A stretch of DNA of 64,000 nt, taken from positions 124,001 to 188,000 of the forward strand of contig UBWZ01000010.1 of assembly GCA_900469345.1 (NCBI GenBank). Direction: 5' to 3'. Positions 45,321 through 53,301 of the stretch are shown here, piece by piece. The notes below the pieces were generated by a model. It was given only the letters and a program-made list of their open reading frames with translations. It was not told the DNA's origin and made no database searches. The translations under genes and the position numbers were made by a program. This DNA comes from Hyphomicrobiales bacterium (lineage in GTDB: Bacteria > Pseudomonadota > Alphaproteobacteria > Rhizobiales > Rhizobiaceae). The number at the start of each line of letters is the position of its first letter. The first letter of the stretch is position 1.

Positions 45321-45379
45321 GTTGTTCTCCTGTACACCGATGGTAATCCGTCGGGTTAATTTGCAAGTCACCTCGCTGC

Positions 45380-45405
45380 AACTCTGAGTGATTGCAGAAG
45401 GTTCC
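45380..45405 (-). promoter_or_regulatory. Candidate EcfG promoter for the small secreted protein
   Basis: On the minus strand GGAAC (45405-45401) and GTT (45382-45380) are 18 bp apart, i.e. GGAAC-N17-aGTT, close to the EcfG consensus except for the base before GTT. It is 60 bp from the start codon at 45320. Confidence 0.35.
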
Positions 45406-45473
45406 TTCGGTTTGAAGAAGTGGGGGCAAGTATTGTCGCCGACAGACTTAAGTCTTGCTGGATCGTCGGCCTA

Positions 45474-45668
45474 TCAGGTCTGGCGATACCGCGGTGCGCG
45501 GCTGGCATTGATCAAGAGATCCTGTTCCGTCGCAAATCGACCGAGCAAGGAAACGAGGCGCGCTTCCTCTTCGCCGTCAAGGCGGTATCGCTTGGCGAAG
45601 TCGCTGACGCTCCAGAGCTTCTTGATGCCGTTGCCGGCAAGGTCGGTGAGTGCTGCATGTGAGGTCAT
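45474..45668 (-). CDS. Small hypothetical protein
   Basis: A 64-residue protein (MTSHAALTDLAGNGIKKLWS, then VSDFAKRYRLDGEEEARLVSLLGRFATEQDLLINASR) rich in helix, without a signal peptide. The pattern with K-R-Y-x-L-D and E-x-x-L-L-x-x-F resembles small conserved rhizobial proteins of unknown function. ATG 45668 has a weak GGGG upstream. It lies downstream of a minus-strand terminator, so it is transcribed alone. Confidence 0.6.
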   Translation of the reverse strand: MTSHAALTDLAGNGIKKLWSVSDFAKRYRLDGEEEARLVSLLGRFATEQDLLINASRAPRYRQT

Positions 45669-45725
45669 CCCGTATCCCCCGTCGCTAGGCCTTGGATCCA
45701 AGCCGCCGGCTGCCCGGCTGCGCGC

Positions 45726-45753
45726 AAAAAAAGAGGCGCGGAACCGCGCCTCT
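45726..45753 (-). terminator. Rho-independent terminator of the 49-residue membrane protein gene
   Basis: AGAGGCGCGG/CCGCGCCTCT stem with an AA loop, and a run of seven A on the plus strand giving a T-run on the minus strand, 10 bp downstream of the stop at 45764. Confidence 0.9.
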
Positions 45754-45763
45754 CGCAACGGGC

Positions 45764-45913
45764 TCAGTTCTCCTGAACCTTGACGCCGTTCTGACCGATG
45801 CTGATATCAACGCCCTTCGGCTTGGTTTCTTCGTGGTAGACGTAGAAGCCGAGGCCGATAACGACCACGAACAGCGCACCGATGATGAAATAGAGATTGT
45901 TGGATCGTGCCAC
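45764..45913 (-). CDS. Small single-span membrane protein
   Basis: A 49-residue protein V/M-A-R-S-N-N-L-Y-F-I-I-G then a helix (FIIGALFVVVIGLGFYVYH) and a periplasmic tail EETKPKGVDISIGQNGVKVQEN. Such proteins are widespread in rhizobia. The GTG at 45913 is preferred because AAGGGGAAA precedes it; an ATG 42 bp upstream is not conserved. A good EcfG promoter lies at 45948-45973, suggesting membership of the general stress regulon. Terminator just downstream. Confidence 0.75.
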   Translation of the reverse strand: MARSNNLYFIIGALFVVVIGLGFYVYHEETKPKGVDISIGQNGVKVQEN

Positions 45914-45947
45914 GCGTTTCCCCTTTGCTCGCGAAATTCCGGCGTAA

Positions 45948-45973
45948 AAACGCAAGGCTTGCCAGAGGGTTCC
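45948..45973 (-). promoter_or_regulatory. EcfG-type promoter
   Basis: On the minus strand GGAAC (45973-45969), 16 bp, then CGTTT (45952-45948), matching the consensus GGAAC-N16/17-CGTT exactly. It lies about 35 bp before the GTG start of the 49-residue membrane protein. Confidence 0.7.
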
Positions 45974-45988
45974 AGACCGCGGGAAATA

Positions 45989-46276
45989 TTATCCGTCGTT
46001 GGCGGAATTGAGGTTTTGCGGCCGGATGCCCTCGTCGTGCGCAGTCTGGCGCAACCTGACGCCTATGCCACCGCTGCCTTCGCCCTCGCTGAGAAAGACG
46101 ACGCCGCGAGATTCTAGAATGGCTCTCAGTCGCTCGCTGACCTCGGGCAGTCCATGGTGCTCGGATGCTTCAGCCTTGCGGATGGCATCGGGGGCAAGCC
46201 CGGACAGATCGGATGCCTCGTCGATGGTGAGGCCGAGGAGGGCGCGCGCGGCCCGGAGTTGAGGTGCAGTCAGCAT
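45989..46276 (-). CDS. Small helix-turn-helix (XRE-like) protein
   Basis: A 95-residue protein with an XRE/Cro-type HTH: QLRAARALLGLTIDEASDLSGLAPDAIRKAE (residues about 5-37), then VSERLRAILESRGVVFLSEGEGSGGIGVRLR, the usual continuation of small rhizobial XRE proteins. Probably a DNA-binding regulator of unknown targets. It lies 31 bp upstream of the polymerase-gene 3' end, on the same strand as the polysaccharide genes, so it may be read through from them. Confidence 0.8.
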   Translation of the reverse strand: MLTAPQLRAARALLGLTIDEASDLSGLAPDAIRKAEASEHHGLPEVSERLRAILESRGVVFLSEGEGSGGIGVRLRQTAHDEGIRPQNLNSANDG

Positions 46277-46307
46277 GAAACGTGATCTGGAGCGAGATCC
46301 TGCAAAG

Positions 46308-47570
46308 TCAAGCAGTCGCGGTGCTCGGGCGGTTGGTTGCCGTCTTGAGACCGCGCTGGTGGCGATGCTCGAGCGCGATACAGCCCCACAGCATGCCGAG
46401 CAGCATGTAGAAATGGCGCCAGTGGTCGGTGTCGATGACGTTGCCGATCATCGCGTGGCCGAGGATCAGGACCCAGGCGATCATCAGGTAGGGCTGCCAC
46501 GGACGCTCTCGAAGCATGTAGCGGAAACCGAAGATCAGCGATGACCAGAGCATGATCTGGTAGGCGATCGCTCCGAGCCAGCCATAGGTCGTCAGGGTCT
46601 TCAGCCAGATATTGTGCTCGTCCTCTCCGAAGATCTTGCCGAAGGCCATCGGCCCGAGCCCCAGCGGCCGCTCCATCGCCATCTGGAAACCGATCTTGTG
46701 CCGTTCGAAGCGGCCAAGGCGCGCGCCGTCATAGTCCTGCACGAGCTTGGCGCGATTGGAGAAGAGGTCGGAGACCTGCGGGAACTGCAGTGCGATTGCC
46801 AGCACCAGGGCGAGGAACAGGGCGGCCCCGACCGATATGGCAAGGATCTTGAACCGGAAGGCCGTCGTCCTTTCCTTCAGAAGCATGACGACGACCAGCG
46901 CCACGCCACCGAAGATGAGCAGTCCCCACGCAGCGCGCGAAAACGACAGGAAGATGCCGAGCGCGAGCACGAGAATACCCAGAATGAGCAGCGGCGTCTT
47001 CAGCTGCGGGCCGGTCAGCATCCGGTAGAGCAGGTAGAGCAGCGGCGCGACCAGATAGGGTCCGAACACATTCGGATCCTGGAAGGCGCCCATGGCGCGG
47101 TTGTAGCGGGTGAAGATGTGCGCGCCGGGGAAGGCATTGAAATAGCCGAGGATGCCGAGCAGCGACGTGATGATCGCGGCAAACACCCAGGCATGGAAGA
47201 TGAGTTTCAGGCGGCGATGGTCCGCCTCCACGACCGCCGCGTAGAAAACGGCGCTAAGCGCCAGGAAAGTCGACACGGCGAAGTACATCGGCGCATCGCT
47301 GACGTCCTTCATCACGAACATCGAGAACAGGCCGCTGACGTTGAAGGTGACGAGCATCACCAGAAGCGGCGCCACCGTGCGCGAGATCTTCAGACCGAGC
47401 AGGAACCAGAGGCCGATCTGGGCGGCCATGATCAGCTCGTACGGAGCCGGTTCCGACATCACGAAACCGGACATCACGACGCCGAGGCCGATCATCGCGC
47501 TGCCGAAAAGCCGAAGCCCCGCCTGGCCCGGATCAAAGGGCCGGCTGTTGTGGTCGAGAACGAGGCTCAA
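46308..47570 (-). CDS. O-antigen ligase/polymerase family (Wzy/ExoQ-like) protein
   Basis: A 420-residue polytopic protein with about eleven helices and the conserved Wzy_C segment NRAMGAFQDPNVFGPYLVAPLLYLL, then RAAWGLLIFGG and ERPLGLGPMAFGKIFGEDEHNIWLK with the H-N-x-x-L-x pattern. It should polymerise or ligate oligosaccharide repeats at the periplasmic face. The TTG at 47570 overlaps the stop of the upstream sugar-transferase gene (TTGA), so it is translationally coupled; it is the last gene of the polysaccharide run on this strand. Confidence 0.88.
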   Translation of the reverse strand: MSLVLDHNSRPFDPGQAGLRLFGSAMIGLGVVMSGFVMSEPAPYELIMAAQIGLWFLLGLKISRTVAPLLVMLVTFNVSGLFSMFVMKDVSDAPMYFAVSTFLALSAVFYAAVVEADHRRLKLIFHAWVFAAIITSLLGILGYFNAFPGAHIFTRYNRAMGAFQDPNVFGPYLVAPLLYLLYRMLTGPQLKTPLLILGILVLALGIFLSFSRAAWGLLIFGGVALVVVMLLKERTTAFRFKILAISVGAALFLALVLAIALQFPQVSDLFSNRAKLVQDYDGARLGRFERHKIGFQMAMERPLGLGPMAFGKIFGEDEHNIWLKTLTTYGWLGAIAYQIMLWSSLIFGFRYMLRERPWQPYLMIAWVLILGHAMIGNVIDTDHWRHFYMLLGMLWGCIALEHRHQRGLKTATNRPSTATA

Positions 47571-49114
47571 TAGGCATTGTCCGTATTGAGAAGCCGGATC
47601 GGCGTCAGGAACAGGATCTTCAGATCGAACAGCAGCGACCAGTTTTCGATGTAGTCGAGGTCGTAGGCCGTGCGGGCGCGGATCTTCTCGTCCGAGTCGA
47701 GCTCGCCTCGCAGCCCGTTGATCTGCGCCCAGCCGGTGACACCGGGCTTGACCCGGTGGCGGGCGAAATAGCCTTCGACCACGTCGACGTATTTGCGGGT
47801 GCCCGTCTGGGCGCTGATGGCATGCGGACGGGGTCCGACCAGGGACAACTGGCCGCGCAGCACGTTGAACAGCTGCGGCAGTTCGTCGATCGAGGACTTG
47901 CGCAGGAAGCGACCGACCCGGGTCACCCGCGGATCGCCCTTGGTGACGGCCTTTACGGCGGTTTGGTCGCTCATGTTCGTGTACATCGATCGGAACTTCA
48001 GAACCTCGATGACTTCGTTGTTGAAGCCGTGGCGCTTCTGGCGAAACAGGATCGGACCCTGGGACGTGGATTTGACGGCGATAGCCGCAGCCAGCATCAG
48101 CGGCCACAAAAGGGTGAGCGCTATCAGCGTGAAGGTGACGTCGAACACCCGTTTGGCCACCGAGTCCCAGTCGCGGATCGGCTTGTCGAAGATGTCGAAC
48201 ATCGGCACTTCGCCGACATGCGAATAGGAGCGGGGACGAAAGCGCAGACGGTTGGCATGGGCCGCAAGGCGAATATCGACCGGCAGGACCCAGAGCTTGC
48301 GCAGCAGCTGCAGGATGCGCTGTTCGGCCGTGGCGGGAAGCGCGATGATCAGCATGTCGATCCGCGCCAGGCGCGAAAATTCGACCAGTTCCGCAAACGT
48401 CCCGAGCTTGGGATAGCCGGCCACCACTGTCGGCGAACGGTCTGTTCCGCGATCGTCGAAGATGCCGCAGATGCGGATGTCGTTGTCGGGCTGTTGCTCC
48501 AGCTGCCGCACCAGATACTTGGCCGGTTCGCCACCGCCGACGATGACGGCGCGCCGTTCCATCACGCCGTTGCGGGCCCAGTGACGGATGGCAAGCGCGG
48601 TGAGCTGTCGCTCGCCGAGGAGAAAACCGGCGCCGACCAGAAACCAGCTGCCCAGTCCCAGCAGCGAATAGTGCGTCGATGCAAAGACGAAGAGCCCTGC
48701 GACGGTCATCAGGAAACCGATGCACCAGGCGGTGGCGACGCGTTTAGCCGTACGCCGCGCGGCCCTCAGCGACGGAATCTGGTAGGTATCGACAAGCTGC
48801 AGCATGAGCACGGTCAGCCCCGCGCCGATCGCGATAATGCCCAGCCGGACCAGGTAGATGCCGGACGCCTCGCTTGAAAGCATGGCATCCATGAGAAGCC
48901 CGATTGCCAGCAGGCAGCCGCATTCGAACAGTCGGAACTGGCCAATCAGCATGGCCGGTGAATGGCTTATAGCGCGGAATTGCTCGGCGATCTGGCGTGC
49001 GAAAGGGTTGAGCTCGCTCGGCGCTTCCACCTGCTGCTCGCGCTCGCGGAGTTCGGAGACCTTGCGGCGAAGGTCTTCCACGTCGAACTCATCTGGCTTC
49101 CGGAATTGGTTCAT
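47567..49114 (-). CDS. Undecaprenyl-phosphate glucose/galactose phosphotransferase (WcaJ/HfsE/ExoY type)
   Basis: A 515-residue polyprenyl sugar-phosphate transferase with an N-terminal four-helix membrane part, a central CoA-binding-like domain ([21 protein letters not shown]) and the C-terminal catalytic domain ([59 protein letters not shown]). It begins lipid-linked repeat-unit assembly by attaching the first hexose phosphate to undecaprenyl phosphate. Start ATG 49114 (alternative 49144). Adjacent to GT, exporter and polymerase genes, it starts the polysaccharide pathway. Confidence 0.93.
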   Translation of the reverse strand: MNQFRKPDEFDVEDLRRKVSELREREQQVEAPSELNPFARQIAEQFRAISHSPAMLIGQFRLFECGCLLAIGLLMDAMLSSEASGIYLVRLGIIAIGAGLTVLMLQLVDTYQIPSLRAARRTAKRVATAWCIGFLMTVAGLFVFASTHYSLLGLGSWFLVGAGFLLGERQLTALAIRHWARNGVMERRAVIVGGGEPAKYLVRQLEQQPDNDIRICGIFDDRGTDRSPTVVAGYPKLGTFAELVEFSRLARIDMLIIALPATAEQRILQLLRKLWVLPVDIRLAAHANRLRFRPRSYSHVGEVPMFDIFDKPIRDWDSVAKRVFDVTFTLIALTLLWPLMLAAAIAVKSTSQGPILFRQKRHGFNNEVIEVLKFRSMYTNMSDQTAVKAVTKGDPRVTRVGRFLRKSSIDELPQLFNVLRGQLSLVGPRPHAISAQTGTRKYVDVVEGYFARHRVKPGVTGWAQINGLRGELDSDEKIRARTAYDLDYIENWSLLFDLKILFLTPIRLLNTDNAY

Positions 49115-49194
49115 GCCATGGCCCTTCGACTTCCGGCCCCCCATGGGGAGGGAAGGCTAGGCTTTGGAATAGCAAAAATATGCTAAAGAAGCCT

Positions 49195-50355
49195 TTAGCG
49201 GGAAGGCCTGACTTGCGTTTCCGCAAGTATGTTCTGATACAGATCGAGCATCGAGCGGGCCATGACGGAAGCGGAGAACACAGACCGGAAAGCATCGGGC
49301 TTCGGCATGTTGATGTCGTGCCAGCCTTCGATCGTCAGCGCGTCCACCATGATCCGTGAAAGATCGCCAGCGTCTCCGGGTCTGGCGAGGGCGGCGCTGT
49401 CTGTGCCCAGAACCTCGGGAATGCCGCCCACGCGCGACGCGATGACGGGCTTGCCGGCGGCAAGCGCCTCGAGCACGATATAGGGCATGGCTTCCGCCCG
49501 CGACGGCACGACGACCGTATCGGCCAGTGCAAAACCGCTGCGGGCCGGCATTGCCGGCATCATCCGGATCCGGCGCCCCAGTCCCCGCTCGGCCATCATC
49601 TGCGCATAGCGGTCGCGATCGGGGCCGTCGCCCACCATCACGGCTGACAGCGGGCGGCCGACCGCCCGCTCGGTGCGCGCGAAGGCGTCGATGAACACAT
49701 CGGGTCCCTTGAGGTCACGCAGCATGCCGATATAGAGGAAATCGGCGGCATCGGACGCGGCGGGTACGGGTTGGAATTCGGCGTCCTTGATGCCGTTGTA
49801 GATGACCCGCGAAACGGTGCGCGGCGCGCCGACCTTTTCCACATAGGTGCGGCGCTCGTAGTCGCAGACGAAGACGATGGCGTCCGCGAAATACTCCTGC
49901 ATGCGCTCCAGTCGCAATACGCCCTGTCCGGCAAGGCTGTTGCGGTTGAAGTGCAGGGTCCCGCCATGCGGGGAATAGAAGCGGGCTACGCGATACCTGT
50001 TTACCCGCAGGACTGAGCCGATGAGACGGGCGACGGCGCCACCTTTGGCGCCATGCCCATGCAATACATCCGGCCGCAAGCTCCTTATATGTTTGTAGCT
50101 TCTGTAGAGCGCCGTCAGGTCTTCGGGACTGATGGAGCGACGCATCGGTAGTCGTGTTAGTCCCAGCGAAAGCTGGGGTCGTATCTGGTCGAACAGGCGC
50201 TCTTCATGCTCGCCGCCGGTCGAGCTGTCGCAAAGGATGCCGACCTCGTGACCCGCCGCCCGATGCTCTTCCACCAGATCCCGGACATGCCGGAATATGC
50301 CGCCCACGGGCGAGCGGAAACAATGGAGAATGCGAAGGGGAGGGGATGCCGGCAT
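49195..50355 (-). CDS. Glycosyltransferase family 4 protein
   Basis: A 386-residue GT-B enzyme: N-terminal HCFRSPVGGIFRHVRDLVEEH (acceptor domain), HGHGAKGGAVARL, and the C-terminal donor domain with FLYIGMLRDLKGPDVFIDAF, MVGDGPDR and the E-x7-E box VVPSRAEAMPYIVLEALAAGKPVIAS. It adds a sugar from a nucleotide donor to the growing repeat unit on the cytoplasmic side. It starts 6 bp after the exporter stop, so it is in the same operon. Confidence 0.92.
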   Translation of the reverse strand: MPASPPLRILHCFRSPVGGIFRHVRDLVEEHRAAGHEVGILCDSSTGGEHEERLFDQIRPQLSLGLTRLPMRRSISPEDLTALYRSYKHIRSLRPDVLHGHGAKGGAVARLIGSVLRVNRYRVARFYSPHGGTLHFNRNSLAGQGVLRLERMQEYFADAIVFVCDYERRTYVEKVGAPRTVSRVIYNGIKDAEFQPVPAASDAADFLYIGMLRDLKGPDVFIDAFARTERAVGRPLSAVMVGDGPDRDRYAQMMAERGLGRRIRMMPAMPARSGFALADTVVVPSRAEAMPYIVLEALAAGKPVIASRVGGIPEVLGTDSAALARPGDAGDLSRIMVDALTIEGWHDINMPKPDAFRSVFSASVMARSMLDLYQNILAETQVRPSR

Positions 50356-50361
50356 CTCGCG

Positions 50362-50937
50362 TCAGAACAGCCGCTCGCGCACATAGATCGTGTCGCCCGC
50401 CATCACCGGCGTTGCAATGATGCTCCGGCCGGTGATCACCTGGCCGTTGATCTTGCGGGTGACATCGAGGTCTTTCTGGTTGGCGCGGGACGTGAAGCCG
50501 CCGGCGATCGCAACCGCGTTCTGGGCGGTCATTCCGGGCACGTAGGAATACTGACCCGGTCTCCCGACCTCGCCCATGACGAACACCGGCCGGTAGCGGT
50601 CGACCTCGATGGTCACGTCCGGGTCACGCAGGTAACCCTGCTTGAGGCGCGAGGCGATGGCGCCTTCGAGCGCCGGCAGGGTCTGGCCGCGGGCGGCGAC
50701 CTGACCGATCAGCGGAAAGGCGATGTAGCCCGCCTGATCGACCGTATAGCTGTTGGTTAGGCCCGCCTGCTCGAACACGCTGATGCGCAGCCGGTCGCCG
50801 CTGTCGAGCCGATAGGGCTGCACGGCGGCGGCCTCGAAGCTCTTCGGCGCGGGTGCGTAGGAGGTGCATCCGCCAAGCGCTATGGACGCAGTTGCCAACG
50901 CGAGTGCCAACAGGTGTTTGGATCGGACGAAGGCCAT
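50362..50937 (-). CDS. Wza-type polysaccharide export lipoprotein
   Basis: A 191-residue lipoprotein: signal with lipobox (LALALATASIALGGC), then a Poly_export domain (YRLDSGDRLRISVFEQAGLTNSYTVDQAGYIAFPLIGQV) and a SLBB repeat (PVFVMGEVGRPGQYSYVPGMTAQNAVAIAGGF). Such small Wza/ExoF-like proteins lead polysaccharide through the outer membrane. First gene on this strand of the operon, divergent from the co-polymerase gene; 166 bp between them hold shared control sites. Confidence 0.92.
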   Translation of the reverse strand: MAFVRSKHLLALALATASIALGGCTSYAPAPKSFEAAAVQPYRLDSGDRLRISVFEQAGLTNSYTVDQAGYIAFPLIGQVAARGQTLPALEGAIASRLKQGYLRDPDVTIEVDRYRPVFVMGEVGRPGQYSYVPGMTAQNAVAIAGGFTSRANQKDLDVTRKINGQVITGRSIIATPVMAGDTIYVRERLF

Positions 50938-50990
50938 TTCGCTTCGGAGCTCCGGCTTGAATTTCTGAAGCCGTTATCGGGGCGTTATGG

Positions 50991-51005
50991 TTAATGCCCG
51001 GTAAA
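50991..51005 (+). promoter_or_regulatory. TTAA-N7-TAAA box between the export and co-polymerase genes
   Basis: TTAA (50991-50994), seven bases, TAAA (51002-51005), a pattern close to CtrA boxes (TTAA-N7-TTAA). The 10-mer GGTTAATGCC (50989-50998) reappears inverted as GGCATTAACC at 51042-51051. A very similar site is at 54621-54635. Regulator assignment is inference. Confidence 0.4.
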
Positions 51006-51103
51006 GGCCGGCCGAAAAAGGCGGTCGACCGTGGGCGCGGCGGCATTAACCCTCAGGTTACCATAAGCCTTTACTATTCCGCCAAGAATAGAGGGAGCGT
51101 GTG

Positions 51104-53299
51104 ATGTCGAGCGTCAATGGCGGCCATCAGGATGTGGATATTGACCTAAGGCAGGTTGCCTCTGCCGTCTGGCGACGTCGCGCGCGCATCCTTCTGGCAG
51201 GGGTTGCCGCCGCGGTCCTGTCCTTTGCCGCCGCCAGCCTGATCAAGCCGAGCTACAAGGGCGAAGCGCGCCTGCTGATCGAATCGCGCACACCCAATCT
51301 GGGCGGCGCTGCCGCAGGCGGCAACGATCCGGTGCTGGACAGCCTCAACATCACCAGCCAGGCGCAGCTTCTCCAGTCCACCGACCTCATCAAGCGCGTG
51401 GCGCGCGACCTGAAGCTGGCGCAGCTTAAAGAGTTCGATCCGGCTTCGCAGTCGCTGATCCCCGATCCGCTCGTCATGATCGGCCTCAAGCAGGATCCGA
51501 TGAAGCTCGATCCGGAAGACCGGGTGATCCAGGAGTTCCGCGACAAGCTGCAGGTCTACGCAGTCGAAAATTCGCGCGTCATCGCGATCGAGTTTTCCTC
51601 CCACGACCCGAAGCTGGCAGCAGACATTCCCAACAGGATGGCCGACATCTATCTGGAAACCCAGAGCGGCGCCAAGCTCGACACCCATTCGGACACGGCC
51701 AAATGGCTGGAGCCCGAGATCGCCAGCCTGACCCAGAAGGTCCAGGAGGCCGAAAAGAAGGTGGCGGACTACCGCACTTCGAACGGACTTTTCCAGACCA
51801 CCGATACCAACAGCTTCTCCACCCAGCAGCTCAACGACATCTCGACCGAACTTGCACGCGTCCGCGGCGAGCGGGCCAATGCCGAGGCGCGGGCCGAAAA
51901 CGTGCGGGCCTCCCTGAAGGCCGGGCGTGATTCCGATACGCTGGCCGACGTGGTCGGTTCGCAGGTCATCCAGCGGCTGAAGGAGGCTCAGGCCAACCTG
52001 CAGGCCCAGATCAACGACCAGGCGACGGCTTTGATGGACGGCCATCCGCGCTTGAAGGGGCTGCGCGCGCAGCTCGCCGGTATCAAGCTGCAGATCGGTA
52101 TCGAAACCCAGAAGATTCTCTCGAGCCTCGATAACGAAGCAGAGGTTTCGCGGATCCGCGAGCGCCAGCTGATGGCGCAGCTCAATGGCCTCAAGGCGGA
52201 TTCCTCCCGTGCCGGCCAGGAAGAGGTGGGCCTGCGGGCGCTCGAGCGCGAAGCGGTGGCGCAGCGGCAGCTTCTGGAAACCTATCTTGCCCGCTACCGG
52301 GAAGCGACGTCGCGTCTCGAAGGCAATTCGAGCCCCGCCGACGCCCGCATCGTCTCCAGTGCGGTGGAGCCGTCCGAGCCCTTCTTCCCGAAGGTCATTC
52401 CGATCGTCATCGTGGTCACGCTCGCCACGCTTATCGCCGGTTGCCTGGTGGTGATCGTCGGCGAGCTGTTCAGCGGCCGTGCGCTGCGGCCGACGCGCCT
52501 GCCGGAAGACGAGAGCGATCCCGTCCTCGAAGTCGTCCCAGTAATCCCCGTGGCTGCTGCCGATCCAGTGGTCGCAGAGGCGCTGCCGGTCCACAAGATG
52601 CAGGCAGACGCCGTCCGCTTCAGCCGTCCCGAGCCGGAGGATGTCGTCGCTGGTACTCCGCCGGTCGCTGACCGGATCGAGGATGCCGTACAGCTTGCCG
52701 ACGATGAGGACCAGGCCTTCAGCATCGCGTCGGTGGCGCATTACCTGCACCGGCGCGCGGTCCCCGTTGCCATCACCGTGTCACCGGCAGGTGACGAGGG
52801 CTCCACCATGACCGTCATGCTGGTCCGGGCGGTTGCCGAGCAGGGCCATACGGTGGTTCTCGTCGACATGACCGGGTCGGCCTGCCCGACGCGGCTGATG
52901 GCCCAGGAAGAAAACCTTCCGGGGATCACTGATCTCCTGTGCGGAGAAGCGGCATTCGGCGAAGCGATCCACCGGGACCGTCTCTCGCAGGCGCATATCG
53001 TCCCGCGCGGCGCGGCCGATGCCGCTCAGGCGATGCGCGGCGCCGACCGTCTTGCGATGATCATTGATGCGCTCGTGGATGCCTATGACGTGGTGATCAT
53101 CGAATGTGGCCCGGCCGAGACGGCAAGCCTCTCGCGCCTGACGCGCAACGAGGACGCCGAGATCGTCCTGTCCGTTCCCGACATTGCCGAAGAGGATCTG
53201 GCCGCGCTCGTCCTCGAATACGAGGCCGCCGGCTACAGCAACATCCTGGTCATGACCGAGCCGTCGCTTGGTTCCCGGGCTGGTCGCCGGGCAGCCTGA
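51104..53299 (+). CDS. Polysaccharide co-polymerase (Wzc/ExoP-like) with degenerate kinase domain
   Basis: A 731-residue inner-membrane protein. A Wzz/PCP domain (VDIDLRQVASAVWRRRARILL, TM1; long periplasmic coiled coil with GHPRLKGLRAQLAGI; TM2 VIPIVIVVTLATLIAGCLVVI) is fused to a cytoplasmic BY-kinase-like domain (about 560-731). That domain's P-loop reads PAGDEGSTMT, without the lysine of G-x-G-K-S/T; Walker A' is VLVDMTGS, and the Walker B Asp is Glu (VVIIECGP). No tyrosine-rich tail. It should control chain length/export without kinase activity. ATG 51104 with GAGGGAG upstream; GTG 51101 is adjacent. Confidence 0.9.
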   Translation: MSSVNGGHQDVDIDLRQVASAVWRRRARILLAGVAAAVLSFAAASLIKPSYKGEARLLIESRTPNLGGAAAGGNDPVLDSLNITSQAQLLQSTDLIKRVARDLKLAQLKEFDPASQSLIPDPLVMIGLKQDPMKLDPEDRVIQEFRDKLQVYAVENSRVIAIEFSSHDPKLAADIPNRMADIYLETQSGAKLDTHSDTAKWLEPEIASLTQKVQEAEKKVADYRTSNGLFQTTDTNSFSTQQLNDISTELARVRGERANAEARAENVRASLKAGRDSDTLADVVGSQVIQRLKEAQANLQAQINDQATALMDGHPRLKGLRAQLAGIKLQIGIETQKILSSLDNEAEVSRIRERQLMAQLNGLKADSSRAGQEEVGLRALEREAVAQRQLLETYLARYREATSRLEGNSSPADARIVSSAVEPSEPFFPKVIPIVIVVTLATLIAGCLVVIVGELFSGRALRPTRLPEDESDPVLEVVPVIPVAAADPVVAEALPVHKMQADAVRFSRPEPEDVVAGTPPVADRIEDAVQLADDEDQAFSIASVAHYLHRRAVPVAITVSPAGDEGSTMTVMLVRAVAEQGHTVVLVDMTGSACPTRLMAQEENLPGITDLLCGEAAFGEAIHRDRLSQAHIVPRGAADAAQAMRGADRLAMIIDALVDAYDVVIIECGPAETASLSRLTRNEDAEIVLSVPDIAEEDLAALVLEYEAAGYSNILVMTEPSLGSRAGRRAA

Positions 53300-53301
53300 G
53301 A

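Noticed and set aside
47571..48725. Upstream extension of the polymerase frame (to 805 codons)
   Set aside because: It runs through the sugar-transferase gene in a wrong frame; the TTG at 47570 overlapping the previous stop gives a family-like length and N-terminus.
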